Shown here one piece after another: positions 22,201-35,700 of a stretch of DNA of 64,000 bases. Within the stretch, counting starts at the first letter, position 1. Every line of letters begins with the position of its first letter. The stretch is from Plantago major (Eukaryota; Streptophyta; Magnoliopsida; Lamiales; Plantaginaceae): positions 167,857-231,856 of the forward strand of contig JAIFAC010000048.1 of assembly GCA_026545765.1 (NCBI GenBank). The letters are read 5' to 3'. The position numbers and the translations under genes were made by a program. The notes beneath the pieces were generated by a model. The model did no database searches and had not been told where the DNA came from. It worked only from the letters and a program-made list of their open reading frames with translations.

Positions 22201-25200
22201 TTTGTAATTATCCCACTCGTTTATTGTGTTGTTTATCCCACTCCTTATGTGTGTTGTTTAACTCTCAAGTAGTGTTTTTCGATAGTGATACTCCTACTCC
22301 TTCAGTGTATTGTTTAAATCTCTAATAGACTTTTTCATTTGACATTATCCCACTCGTATATTGTATTGTTTATCTCTCAAGTGGAGTTGTTCGTTTGTTG
22401 TTTATTCAACCCCTTTTGAGTGTTGCTTAACTCTCAAGTAGTGTTCTTCGTTTGTGATACATATACTCCTTCAGTGTATTGTTTAAATCTCTCATAGACT
22501 TCTTCATTTGACATTATCCCTCTCCTTTAGTGTGTTTTTATCTCTCAAGTGGAGTTGTTCGTTTATTGTTTATCCCATTCCTTTTGTGTTTTGTTTTACT
22601 CTCAAGTAGAATTCTTCGTTCGTTACTTTATTACTCCTCCAGTCAGTTGTTTCAATCTCAAATTGACTTCACCGTTTGTAATTATCCCACTCGTTTATTC
22701 TGTTGTTTATCCCACTCCTTATGTGTGTTGTTTAACTCTCAAGTAGTGTTCTTCGGTTGTGATACTCATACTCCTTCAGTGTATTGTTTAAATATCTCAT
22801 AGACTTCTTTGTTTGACATTATCCCACTCCTTTTGAGTGTTGTTTAACTCTCAAGTAGTGTTCTTCGTTTGTGATACTCATACTCCTTCTATGTATTGTT
22901 TAAATCTCGAATATACTTCTTCGTTTGACACTATCCCACTCCTTTAGTGTGTTTTTATCTCTCATGTGGAGTTGTTCGTTTGTTATTTATCCCACTCCTT
23001 TTGTGTTTTGTTTTACTCTCAAGTAGAGTTCTTCGTTCGTTATTTTATTACTCCTCCTGTGTGTTGTTTAAATCTCAAATTGACATCACCGTTTGTAATC
23101 ATCCCACTCGTTTATTGTATTGTTTATCCCACTCCTTATGTGTGTTGTTCAATTCTCAGGTAGTGTTCTTCGATTTTGATACTCACACTCCTTCAGTAAA
23201 TGTTTAAATCTCTAATAGTATTCATCGTTTGACTTTCTCCCACTCCTTTATTGTGTTATTTATCTCTCAAGTGGAGTTGTTCGTTTGTTGTTTACCCCAC
23301 TCCTTTTGTGTTTTGATTTACTCTGAGGTAGAGTTCGTATTTCGTTATTTTATTACTCCTTCTGTGAGTTGTTTAAATCTCAAATTGACTTCGGCGTTTG
23401 TAATTATCCCACTCGTTTATTGTGTTGTTTATCCCACTCCTTATGTGTGTTGATTAACTCTCAAGTAGTGTTTTTCGATTGTGATACTCCTACTCCTTCA
23501 GTGTATTGTTTAATTCTCTAATAGACTTTTTCGTTTGACATTATCCCACTCCTATATTGTATTGTTTGTCTCTCAAGTGGAGTTGTTCGTTTGTTGTTTA
23601 TTCAACCCCTTTTGAGTGTTGTTTAACTCTCAAGTAGTGTTCTTCGTTTGTGATACTCATACTCCTTCAGTGTATTGTTTAAATTTCTGATAGACATCTT
23701 CATTTGACATTATCCCACTCCTTTATTGTGTTGTTTATCTCTCAAGTGGGGTTGTTCGTTTGTTGTTTATCCCACTCCTTTTGTGTTTTGTTTTACTCTC
23801 AAGTAGAGTTCTCCGTTCGTTATTTTATTACTCCTCCTGTATGTTGTTTAAATCTCAAATTGACTTCACCGTTTGTAATTATCCCACTCGTTTATTGTGT
23901 TGTTTATCCCACTCCTTATGTGTGTTGTTTAACTCTCAAGTAGTGTTCTTCGATTGTGATACTCATACTCCTTCAGTGTATTGTTTAAATATCTAATAGA
24001 CTTCTTCGTTTGACAGTATCCCACTCCTTTTGAGTGTTGTTTAACTCTCAAGTAGTGTTCTTCGTTTGTGATACTCATACTCCTTCTATGTATTGTTTAA
24101 ATCTCGAATATACTTCTTTGTTTGACACCATCCCACTCCTTTAGTGTGTTTTTATCTCTCATGTGGAGTTTTTCATTTGTTATTTATCCCATTCCTTTTG
24201 TGTTTTGTTTTACTCTCAAATAGAGTTCTTCGTTCATTATTTTATTACTCCTCCAGTCAGTTGTTTCAATCTCAAATTGACTTCTCCGTTTGTAATTATC
24301 CCACTCGTTTATTGTGTTGTTTATCCCACTCCATATGTGTGTTGTTTAACTCTCAAGTAGTGTTTTTCGATAGTGATACTCCTACTCCTTCAGTGTATTG
24401 TTTAAATCTCTAATAGACTTTTTCGTTTGACATTATCCCACTCCTATATTGTATTGTTTATCTCTCAAGTGGAGTTGTTCGTTTGTTGTTTATTCAAACC
24501 CTTTTGAGAGTTGTTTAACTCTCAAGTAGTGTTCTTCGTTTGTGATACATATACTCCTTCAGTGCATTGTTTAAATCTCTGATAGACTTCTTCATTTGAC
24601 ATTATCCCTCTCCTTTAGTGTGTTTTTATCTCTCAAGTGGAGTTGTTCGTTTGTTGTTTATCCCATTCCTTTTGTGTTTTGTTTTACTCTCAAGTAGAGT
24701 TCTTCGTTCGTTATTTTATTACTCCTCCAGTCAGTTGTTTCAATCTCAAATTGACTTATCCGTTTGTAATTATCCCACTCGTTTATTGTGTTGTTTATCC
24801 CACTCCTTATGTGTGTTGTTTAACTCTCAAGTAGTGTTTTTCGATAGTGATACTCCTACTCCTTCAGTGTATTGTTTAAATCTCTGATAGACATCTTCAT
24901 TTGACATTATCCCACTCCTTTATTGTGTTGTTTATCTCTCGAGTGGAGTTGTTCGTTTGTTGTTTATACCACTCCTTTTGTGTTTTGTTTTACTCTCAAG
25001 TAGAGTTCTCCGTTCGTTATTTTATTACTCCTCCTGTATGTTGTTTAAATCTCAAATTGACTTCTCCGTTTGTAATTATCCCACTGCTTATCAGTGTTGT
25101 TTATCCCACTCCTTATGTGTGTTGTTTAACTCTCAAGTAGTGTTTTTCGATAGTGATACTCCTACTCCTTCAGTGTATTGTTTAAATCTCTAATAGACTT

Positions 25201-28200
25201 TTTCGTTTGACATTATCCCACTCGTATATTGTATTGTTTATCTCTCAAGTGGAGTTGTTCGTTTGTTGTTTATTCAACCCCTTTTGAGTGTTGCTTAACT
25301 CTCAAGTAGTGTTCTTCGTTTGTGATACATATACTCCTTCAGTGTATTGTTTAAATCTCTCATAGACTTCTTCATTTGACATTATCCCTCTCCTTTAGTG
25401 TGTTTTTATCTCTCAAGTGGAGTTGTTCGTTTTTTGTTTATCCCATTCCTTTTGTCTTTTGTTTAACTCTCAAGAATTCTTCGTTCGCTATTTTATTACT
25501 CCTCCAATAGCTTGTTTCAATCTCAAATTGACTTCACGCTTGTAATTATCCCACTGCTTATTCAGCTTGTTTATCCCACTCCTTATGTGTGTTGTTTAAC
25601 TCTCAAGTAGTGTTCTTCGGTTGTGATACTCATACTCCTTCAGTGTATTGTTTAAATATCTCATAGACTTCTTTGTTTGACATTATCCCACTCCTTTTGA
25701 GTGTTGTTTAACTCTCAAGTAGTGTTCTTCGTTTGTGATACTCATACTCCTTCTATGTATTGTTTAAATCTCGAATATACTTCTTCGTTTGACACTATCC
25801 CACTCCTTTAGTGTGTTTTTATCTCTCATGTGGAGTTGTTCGTTTGTTATTTATCCCACTCCTTTTGTGTTTTGTTTTACTCTCAAGTAGAGTTCTTCGT
25901 TCGTTATTTTATTACTCCTCCTGTGTGTTGTTTAAATCTCAAATTGACATCACCGTTTGTAATCATCCCACTCGTTTATTGTGTTGTTTATCCCACTCCT
26001 TATGTGTGTTGTTCAATTCTCAGGTAGTGTTCTTCGATTTTGATACTCACACTCCTTCAGTAAATGTTTAAATCTCTAATAGTATTCATCGTTTGACTTT
26101 CTCCCACTCCTTTATCAGGTTATTTATCTCTCAAGTGGAGTTGTTCGTTTGTTGTTTACCCCACTCCTTTTGTGTTTTGATTTACTCTGAGGTAGAGTTC
26201 GTATTTCGTTATTTTATTACTCCTTCTGTGAGTTGTTTAAATCTCAAATTGACTTCGGCGTTTGTAATTATCCCACTCGTTTATTGTGTTGTTTATCCCA
26301 CTCCTTATGTGTGTTGATTAACTCTCAAGTAGTGTTTTTCGATTGTGATACTCCTACCCTTCAAAGGTATTGTTTAATTCTCTAATAGACTTTTTCGTTT
26401 GACATTATCCCACTGCTATATTGTATTGTTTGTCTCTCAAGTGGAGTTGTTCGTTTGTTGTTTATTCAACCCCTTTTGAGTGTTGTTTAACTCTCAAGTA
26501 GTGTTCTTCGTTTGTGATACTCATACTCCTTCAGTGTATTGTTTAAATTTTTGATAGACATCTTCATTTGACATTATCCCACTCCTTTATTGTGTTGTTT
26601 ATCTCTCAAGTGGGGTTGTTCGTTTGTTGTTTATCCCACTCCTTTTGTGTTTTGATTTACTCTCAAGTAGAGTTCTCCGTTCGTTATTTTATTACTCCTC
26701 CTGTATGTTGTTTAAATCTCAAATTGACTTCACCGTTTGTAATTATCCCACTCGTTTATTGTGTTGTTTATCCCACTCCTTATGTGTGTTGTTTAACTCT
26801 CAAGTAGTGTTCTTCGATTGTGATACTCATACTCCTTCAGTGTATTGTTTAAATATCTAATAGACTTCTTCGTTTGACAGTATCCCACTCCTATATTGTA
26901 TTGTTTATCTCTCAAGTGGAGTTGTTCGTTTGTTGTTTATTCAAACCCTTTTGAGTGTTGTTTAACTCTCAAGTAGTGTTCTTCGTTTGTGATACATTTA
27001 CTCCTTCAGTGTATTGTTTAAATCTCTGATAGACTTCTTCATTTGACATTATCCCTCTCCTTTAGTGTGTTTTTATCTCTCAAGTGGAGTTGTTCGTTTG
27101 TTGTTTATCCAATTCCTTTTGTGTTTTGTTTTACTCTCAAGTAGAGTTCTTCGTTCGTTATTTTATTACTCCTCCAGTCAGTTGTTTCAATCTCAAATTG
27201 ACTTCACCGTTTGTAATTATCCCACTCGTTTATTGTGTTGTTTATCCCACTCCTTATGTGTGTTGTTTAACTCTCAAGTAGTGTTCTTCGATTGTGATAC
27301 TCATACTCCTTCAGTGTATTGTTTAAATATCTAATAGACTTCTTCGTTTGACAGTATCCCACTCCTTTTGAGTGTTGTTTAACTCTCAAGTAGTGTTCTT
27401 CGTTTGTGATACTCATACTCCTTCTATGTATTGTTTAAATCTCGAATATACTTCTTTGTTTGACACCATCCCACTCCTTTAGTGCGTTTTTATCTCTCAT
27501 GTGGAGTTTTTCGTTTGTTATTTATCCCACTCCTTTTGTGTTTTGTTTTACACTCAAGTAGAGTTCTTCGTTCGTTATTTTATTACTCCTCCTGTGTGTT
27601 GTTTAAATCTCAAATTGACTTCACCGTTTGTAATCATCCCACTCGTTTATTGTGTTGTTTATCCCACTCCTTATGTGTGTTGTTCAATTCTCAAGTAGTG
27701 TTCTTCGATTTTGATACTCACACTCCTTCAGTGTATGTTTAAATCTCTAATAGAATTCATCGTTTGACTTTATCCCACTACTTTATTGTGTTATTTATCT
27801 CTCAAGTGGAGTTGTTCGTTTGTTGTTTACCCCACTCCTTTTGTGTTTTGATTTACTCTCAGGTAGAGTTCGTATTTCGTTATTTTATTACTCCTTTTGT
27901 GAGTTGTTAAATCTCAAATTGACTTCGGCGTTTGTAATTATCCCACTCGTTTATTGTGTTGTTTATCCCACTCCTTATGTGTGTTGTTTAACTCTCAAGT
28001 AGTGTTTTTCGATTGTGATACTCCTACTCCTTCAGTGTATTGTTTAATTCTCTAATAGACTTTTTCGTTTGACATTATCCCACTCCTATATTGTATTGTT
28101 TATCTCTCAAGTGGAGTTGTTCGTTTGTTGTTTATTCAACCTCTTTTGAGTGTTGTTTAACTCTCAAGTAGTGTTCTTCGTTTGTGATACATATACTCAT

Positions 28201-31200
28201 TCAGTGTATTGTTTAAGTCTCTGATAGACTTCTTCATTTGACATTATCCCTCTCCTTTAGTGTGTTTTTATCTCTCAAGTGGAGTTGTTCGTTTGTTGTT
28301 TATCCCATTCCTTATGTGTTTTGTTTTACTCTCAAGTGGAGTTCTTCGTTCGTTATTTTATTACTCCTCCAGTCAGTTGTTTCAATCTCAAATTGACTTC
28401 ACCGTTTGTAATCATCCCACTCGTTTATTGTGTTGTTTATCCCACTCCTTATGTGTGTTGTTTAACTCTCAAGTAGTGTTCTTCGATTGTGATACTCATA
28501 CTCCTTCAGTGTATTGTTTAAATATCTAATAGACTTCTTCGTTTGACATTATCCCACTCCTTTTGAGTGTTGTTTAACTCTCAAGTAGTGTTCTTTGTTT
28601 GTGATACTCATACTCCTTCTATGTATTGTTTAAATCTCGAATATACTTCTTCGTTTGACACTATCCCACTCCTTTAGTGTGTTTTTATCTCTCATGTGGA
28701 GTTGTTCGTTTGTTATTTATCCCACTCCTTTTGTGTTTTGTTTTACTCTCAAGTAGAGTTCTTCGTTCGTTATTTTATTACTCCTCCTGTGTGTTGTTTA
28801 AATCTCAAATTGACTTCACCGTTTGTAATCATCCCACTCGTTTATTGTGTTGTTTATCCGACTCCTTATGTGTTTTGTTCAATTCTCAGGTAGTGTTCTT
28901 CGATTTTGATACTCACACTCCTTCAGTGTATGTTTAAATCTCTAATAGAATTCATCGTTTGACTTTATCCCACTCCTTTATTGTGTTATTTATCTCTCAA
29001 GTGGAGTTGTTCGTTTGTTGTTTACCGCACTCCTTTTGTGTTTTGATTTACTCTCAGGTAGAGTTCGTATTTCGTTATTTTATTACTCCTTCTGTGAGTT
29101 GTTTAAATCTCAAATTGACTTCGGCGTTTGTAATTATCCCACTCGTTTATTGTGTTGTTTATCCCACTCCTTATGTGTGTTGTTTAACTCTCAAGTAGTG
29201 TTCTACGATTGTGATACTCATACTCCTTCAGTGTAGTGTTTAAATATCTAATAAACTTTTTAGTTTCACATTATCCCACTCCTTTAGTGTATTTTTATCG
29301 CTCAAGTGGAGTTGTTCGTTTGTTGTTTATCCCACTCCTTTTGAGTGTTGTTTAACTCTCAAGTACTGTTCTTCGTTTGTGATACTCATACTCCTTCAGT
29401 GTATTGTTTAAATCTCTGATAGACATCTTCATTTGACATTATCCCACTCCTTTATTGTGTTGTTTATCTCTCAAGTGGAGTTGTTCGTTTGTTGTTTATC
29501 CCACTCCTTTTGTGTTTTGTTTTACTCTCAAGTAGAGTTCTCCGTTCGTTATTTTATTACTCCTCCTGTATGTTGTTTAAATCTCAAATTGACTTCTCCG
29601 TTTGTAATTATCCCACCTGCTTGTGTTGTTTATCCCACTCCTTATGTGTGTTGTTTAACTCTCAAGTAGTGTTTTTCGATAGTGATACTCCTACTCCTTC
29701 AGTGTATTGTTTAAATCTCTAATAGACTTTTTCGTTTGACATTATCCCACTCCTATATTGTATTGTTTATCTCTCAAGTGGAGTAGTGAGTTTGTTGTTT
29801 ATTCAACCCCTTTTGAGTGTTGTTTAACTCTCCAGTAGTGTTCTTCGTTTGTGATACATATACTCCTTCAGTGTATTGTTTAAATCTCTGATAGACTTCT
29901 TCATTTGACATTATCCTTCTCCTTTAGTGTGTTTTTATCTCTCAAGTGGAGTTGTTCGTTTATTGTTTATCCCATTCCTTTTGTGTTTTGTTTTACTCTC
30001 AAGTAGAGTTCTTCGTTCGTTATTTTATTACTCCTCCAGTCAGTTGTTTCAATCTCAAATTGACTTCACCATTTGTAATTATCCCACTCGTTTATTGTGT
30101 TGTTTATCCCACTCCTTATGTGTGTTGTTTAACTCTCAAGTAGTGTTCTTCAATTGTGATACTCATACTCCTTCAGTGTATTGTTTAAATATCTAATAGA
30201 GTTCTTCGTTTGACATTATCCCACTCCTTTTGAGTGTTGTTTAACTCTCAAGTAGTGTTCTTCGTTTGTGATACTCATACTCCTTCTATGTATTGTTTAA
30301 ATCTCGAATATACTTCTTTGTTTGACACTATCCCACTCCTTTAGTGTGTTTTTATCTCTCATGTGGAGTTTTTCGTTTGTTATTTATCCCACTCCTTTTG
30401 TGTTTTGTTTTACTCTCAAGTAGAGTTCTTCGTTCGTTATTTTATTATCCTCCTGTGTGTTGTTTAAATCTCAAATTGACTTCACCGTTTGTAATCATCC
30501 CTCTCGTTTATTGTGTTGTTTATCCCACTCCTTATGTGTGTTGTTCAATTCTCAGGTAGTGTTCTTCGATTTTGATACTCACACTCCTTCAGTGTATGTT
30601 TAAATCTCTAATAGTATTCATCGTTTGACTTTATCCCACTCCTATATTGTGTTATTTATCTCTCAAGTGGAGTTGTTCGTTTGTTGTTTACCCCACTCCT
30701 TTTGTGTTTTGATTTACTCTCAGGTAGAGTTCATATTTCGTTATTTTATTACTCCTTCTGTGAGTTGTTTAAATCTCAAATTGACTTCGGCGTTTGTAAT
30801 TATCCCACTCGTTTATTGTGTTGTTTATCCCACTCCTTATGTGTGTTGTTTAACTCTCAAGTAGTGTTTTTCGATTGTGATACTCCTACTCCCTTAGTGT
30901 ATTGTTTAATTCTCTAATAGACTTTTTCGTTTGACATTATCCCAGTCCTATATTGTATTGTTTATCTCTCAAGTGGAGTTGTTCGTTTGTTGTTTATCCC
31001 ACTCCTTTTGAGTGTTGTTTAACTCTCAAGTACTGTTCTTCGTTTGTGATACTCATACTCCTTCAGTGTATTGTTTAAATCTCTGATAGACATCTTCATT
31101 TGACATTATCCCACTCCTTTATTGTGTTGTTTATCTCTCAAGTGGAGTTGTTCGTTTGTTGTTTATCCCACTCCTTTTATGTTTTGTTTTACTCTCAAGT

Positions 31201-32713
31201 AGAGTTCTTCGTTCGTTATTTTATTACTCCTCCATTCAGTTGTTTCAATCTCAAATTGACTTCACCGTTTGTAATTATCCCACTCGTTTATTGTGTTGTT
31301 TATCCCACTCCTTATGTGTGTTGTTTAACTCTCAAGTTGTGTTCTTCGATTGTGATACTCATACTCCTTCAGTGTATTGTTTAAATATCTAATAGACTTC
31401 TTCGTTTGACATTATCCCACTCCTTTTGAGTGTTGTTTAACTCTCAAGTAGTGTTCTTCGTTTGTGATACTCATACTCCTTCTGTGTATTGTTTAAATCT
31501 CGAATATACTTCTTTGTTTGACACTATCCCACTCCTTTAGTGTGTTTTTATCTCTCATGTGGAGTTGTTCGTTTGTTATTTATCCCACTCCTTTTGTGTT
31601 TTGTTTTACTCTCAAGTAGAGTTCTTCGTTCGTTATTTTATTACTCCTCCTGTGTGTTGTTTAAATCTCAAATTGACTTCACCGTTTGTAATCATTCCAC
31701 TCGTTTATTGTGTTGTTTATCCCACTCCTTATGCGTGTTGTTCAATTCTCAGGTAGTGTTCTTCGATTTTGATACTCACACCTTCAAAGGTATGTTTAAA
31801 TCTCTAATAGTATTCATCGCTTGACTTTATCCCACTCTTTATCAGGTTATTTATCTCTCAACTGGAGTTGTTCGTTTGTTGTTTACCCCACTCCTTTTGT
31901 GTTTTGATTTACTCTCAGGTAGAGTTCGTATTTCGTTATTTTATTACTCCTTCTGTGAGTTGTTTAAATCTCAAATTGACTTTGGCGTTTGTAATTATCC
32001 CACTCGTTTATTGTGTTGTTTATCCCACTCCTTATGTGTGTTGTTTAACTCTCAAGTAGTCTTCTTCGATTGTGATACTCATACTCCTTCAGTGTAGTGT
32101 TTAAATATCTAATAGACTTCTTCGTTTGACATTATCCCACTCCTTTAGTGTATTTTTATCGCTCAAGTGGAGTTGGTCGTTTGTTGTTTATCCCACTCCT
32201 TTTGAGTGTTCTTTAACTCTCAAGTAGTGTTCTTCGTTTGTGATACTCATACTCCTTCAGTGTATTGTTTAAATTTGTGATAGACATCTTCATTTGACAT
32301 TATCCCACTCCTTTATTGTGTTGTTTATCTCTCAAGTGGTGTTGTTCGTTTGTTGTTTATCCCACTCCTTTTGTGTTTTGTTTTACTCTCCAGTAGAGTT
32401 CTTCGTTCGTTATTTTATTACTGCTCCTGTGTTTTTTGTTTAAATATCAAATTGACTTCTCCGTTTGTAATCATCCCACTCGTTTATTGTGTTGTTTATC
32501 CCACTCGTTATGTGTGTTGTTCAATTCTCAGGTAGTGTTCGTCGATTTTGATACTCACACTCCTTCAGCGTATGTTTAAATCTCTAAAAGAATTCATCGT
32601 TTGACATTATCCAACTCCTTTATTTTGTTATTTATCTCTCAAGTGGAGTTGTTCGTTTGTTGTTTATCCCACTCCTATTGTGTTTCGATTTACTCTCAGG
32701 TAGAGTTCGTAGT
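16298..32713 (+). repeat. Zone of 0.9-1.7 kb higher-order repeats
   Basis: The distinctive A-type unit with CTCATGTGGAG preceded by TTGACACTATCC (or ACCATCC) starts at 16298, 17657, 18540, 19892, 21256, 22925, 24122, 25789, 27460, 28655, 30322 and 31518. Spacings are 1359, 883, 1352, 1364, 1669, 1197, 1667, 1671, 1195, 1667 and 1196 bp. The longer and shorter classes differ by about 471-474 bp, which is one 306+168 composite. The right limit is approximate. Confidence 0.88.
20365..21312 (+). repeat. Two 474-bp composites
   Basis: Two successive blocks made of one 306-bp module plus a 168-bp trimer. The trimer is an A-type unit with CTATATTGTATTG and TTCAACCCC, then a CTTTTGAGTG unit, then an F unit. 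Phase marks are at 20387 and 20861. Confidence 0.85.
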
Positions 32714-35700
32714 TCGTTATTTTATTACTCCTTCTGTGCGTTGTTCAAATCTCAAATTGACTTCGGTGTTTGTAATTATGCCACTCATTTATTGTGTTGT
32801 TTATCCCACTCCTTATGTGTGTTGTTTAACTCTCAAGTAGTGTTCTTTGATTGTGATACTCATACTCCTTCAGTGTAGTGTTTAAATATCTAATAGACTT
32901 CTTCGTTTGAAATTATCCCACTCCTTTCGTGTATTTTTTATCGATCAAGTGGAGTTGTTTGTTTGTTGTTTATCCCACTCCTTTTGAGTGTAGTTTAACT
33001 CTCAAGTAGTGTTCTTCGTTTGTGATACTCATACTCCTTCGGTGTAGTGTTTAAATCTCTAATAGACTTCTTCGTTTTTCATTATCCCACTCCTTTAGTG
33101 TATTTTTATCGCTCAAGTGGAGTTGTTCGTTTGTTGTTTATCCCACTCCTTTTGAGTGTTGTTTAACTCTCAAGTAGTGTTCTTCGTTTGTGATACTCTT
33201 ACTCCTTCAGTGTATTGTTTAAATCTCTTATAGACTTCTTCATTTGACATTATCCCACTCCTTTGTTGTGTTATTTATCTCTCAAGTGGAGTTGTTCGTT
33301 TGTTGTTTATCCCACTCCATTTGTGTTTTGTCTTACTCTCAAGTAGAGTTCATCGTTCGTTATTTTATTACTCCTCCTGTGTGTTGTTTAAATCTCCAAT
33401 TGACTTCTCCGTTTGTAATTATCCCACTCGTTTATTGTGTAGTTTATCCCACTCCTTATGTGTTTTGTTTAACTCTCAAGTAGTGTTTTTCGATTGTGAC
33501 ACTCATACTCCTTCAGTGTATTGTTTAAATCTCTAATAGACTTCTTCGTTTGACATTATCCCACTCCTATACTGTGTTGTTGATCTCTCAAGTGGAATTG
33601 TTCATTTGTTGTTTATTCCACCCCTTTTGAGTGTTGTTTAACTCTCAAGTAGTGTTCTTCGATTGTGATAGTCATACTCCTTCTGTGTATTGTGTAAATC
33701 TCGAATAGACATCTTCATCTGACACGATCCCACTCCGTTAGTGTGTTTTTATCTCTCAAGTGGAGTTGTTCGTTTGTTGTTTATCGCATTCCTTTTGTGT
33801 TTTGTTTTACTCTCAAGTAGAGTTCTTCGTTCGTTATTTTATTACTCCTCCAGTCAGTTGTTTCAATCTCAAATTGACTTCACCGTTTGTAATTACCCCA
33901 CTCATTTATTGTGTTGTTTATCCCACTCCTTATGTGTGTTGTTTAGCTCTCAAGTAGTGTTCTTCGATTGTGATACTCATACTCCTTCAGTGTATTGTTT
34001 AAATATCTAATAGACTTCTTCATTTGACATTATCCCAATCGTTTTGAGTGTTGTTTAACTCTCATGTGGACTTGTTCGTTTGTTATTTATCCCACTCCTT
34101 TTGTGTTTTGTTTTACTCTCAAGTAGAGTTCTTCGTTCGTTATTTTATTACTCCTCCTGTGTATTGTTTAAATCTCAAATTGACTTCGCCGTTTGTAATC
34201 ATTCCACTCGTTTATTGTGTTGTTTATCCCACTCCTTATGTGTGTTGTTTAACTCTCAAGTAGTGTTCTTCGATTGTGATACTCATACTCCTTTTGTGTC
34301 GTGTTTAAATATCTAATAGACTTCTTCGTTTGACATTATCCCACTCCTTTAGTGTATTTTTATCGCTCAAGTGGAGTTGTTCGTTTGTTGTTTATCCCAC
34401 TCCTTTTGAGTGTTGTTTAACTCTCAAGTAGTGTTCTTCGTTTGTGATACTCATACTCCTTCGGTGTATTGTTTAAATCTCTAATAGACTTCTTCGTTTG
34501 ACATTATCCCACTCCTTTATTGTGATGTTTATCACTCAAGTGGAGTTGTTCGTTTGTTGTTTATCGCAGTCCTTTTGTGTTTTGTTTTACTCTCAAGTAG
34601 AGTTCTTCGTTCGTTATTTTATTACTCCTCCTGTGTGTTGTTTAAATCTTAAATTGACTTCTCCGTTTGTAATTATCCCACTCGTTTATTGTGTAGTTTA
34701 TCCCACTCCTTATCTGTGTTGTTTAACTCACAAGTAGTGTTCTTCGATTGTGATACTCATACTCCTTCTATGTATTGTTTAAATCTCGAATATACTTCTT
34801 TGTTTGACACTATCCCACTCCTTTAGTGTGTTTTTATCTCTCATGTGGAGTTGTTCGTTTGTTATTTATCCCACTCCTTTTGTGTTTGTTTTACTCTCAA
34901 GTAGAGTTCTTCGTTCGTTATTTTGTTACTCCTCCTGTGTGTTGTTTAAATCTCAAATTGACTTCACCGTTTGTAATCATTCCACTCGTTTATTGTGTTG
35001 TTTATCCCACTCCTTATGTGTGTTGTTCAATTCTCAGGTAGTGTTCTTCGATTTTGATACTCACACTCCTTCAGTGTATGTTTAAATCTCTAATAGTATT
35101 CATCGTTTGACTTTATCCCACTCCTTTATTGTGTTATTTATCTCTCAAGTGGAGTTGTTCGTTTGTTGTTTACCCCACTCCTTTTGTGTTTTGATTTACT
35201 CTCAGGTAGAGTTCGTATTTCGTTATTTTATTACTCCTTCTGTGAGTTGTTTAAATCTCAAATTGACTTCGGCGTTTGTAATTATCCCACTCGTTTATTG
35301 TGTTGTTTATCCCACTCCTTATGTGTGTTGTTTAACTGTCAAGTAGTCTTCTTCGATTGTGATACTCATACTCCTTCAGTGTAGTGTTTAAATATCTAAT
35401 AGACCTCTTCGTTTGACATTATCCCACTCCTTTAGTGTATTTTTATCGCTCAAGTGGAGTTGGTCGTTTGTTGTTTATCCCACTCCTTTTGAGTGTTGTT
35501 TAACTCTCAAGTAGTGTTCTTCGTTTGTGATACTCATACTCCTTCAGTGTATTGTTTAAATTTGTGATAGACATCTTCATTTGACATTATCCCACTCCTT
35601 TATTGTGTTGTTTATCTCTCAAGTGGTGTTGTTCTTTGTTGTTTATCCCACTCCTTTTGTGTTTTGTTTTACTCTCCAGTAGAGTTCTTCGTTCGTTATT

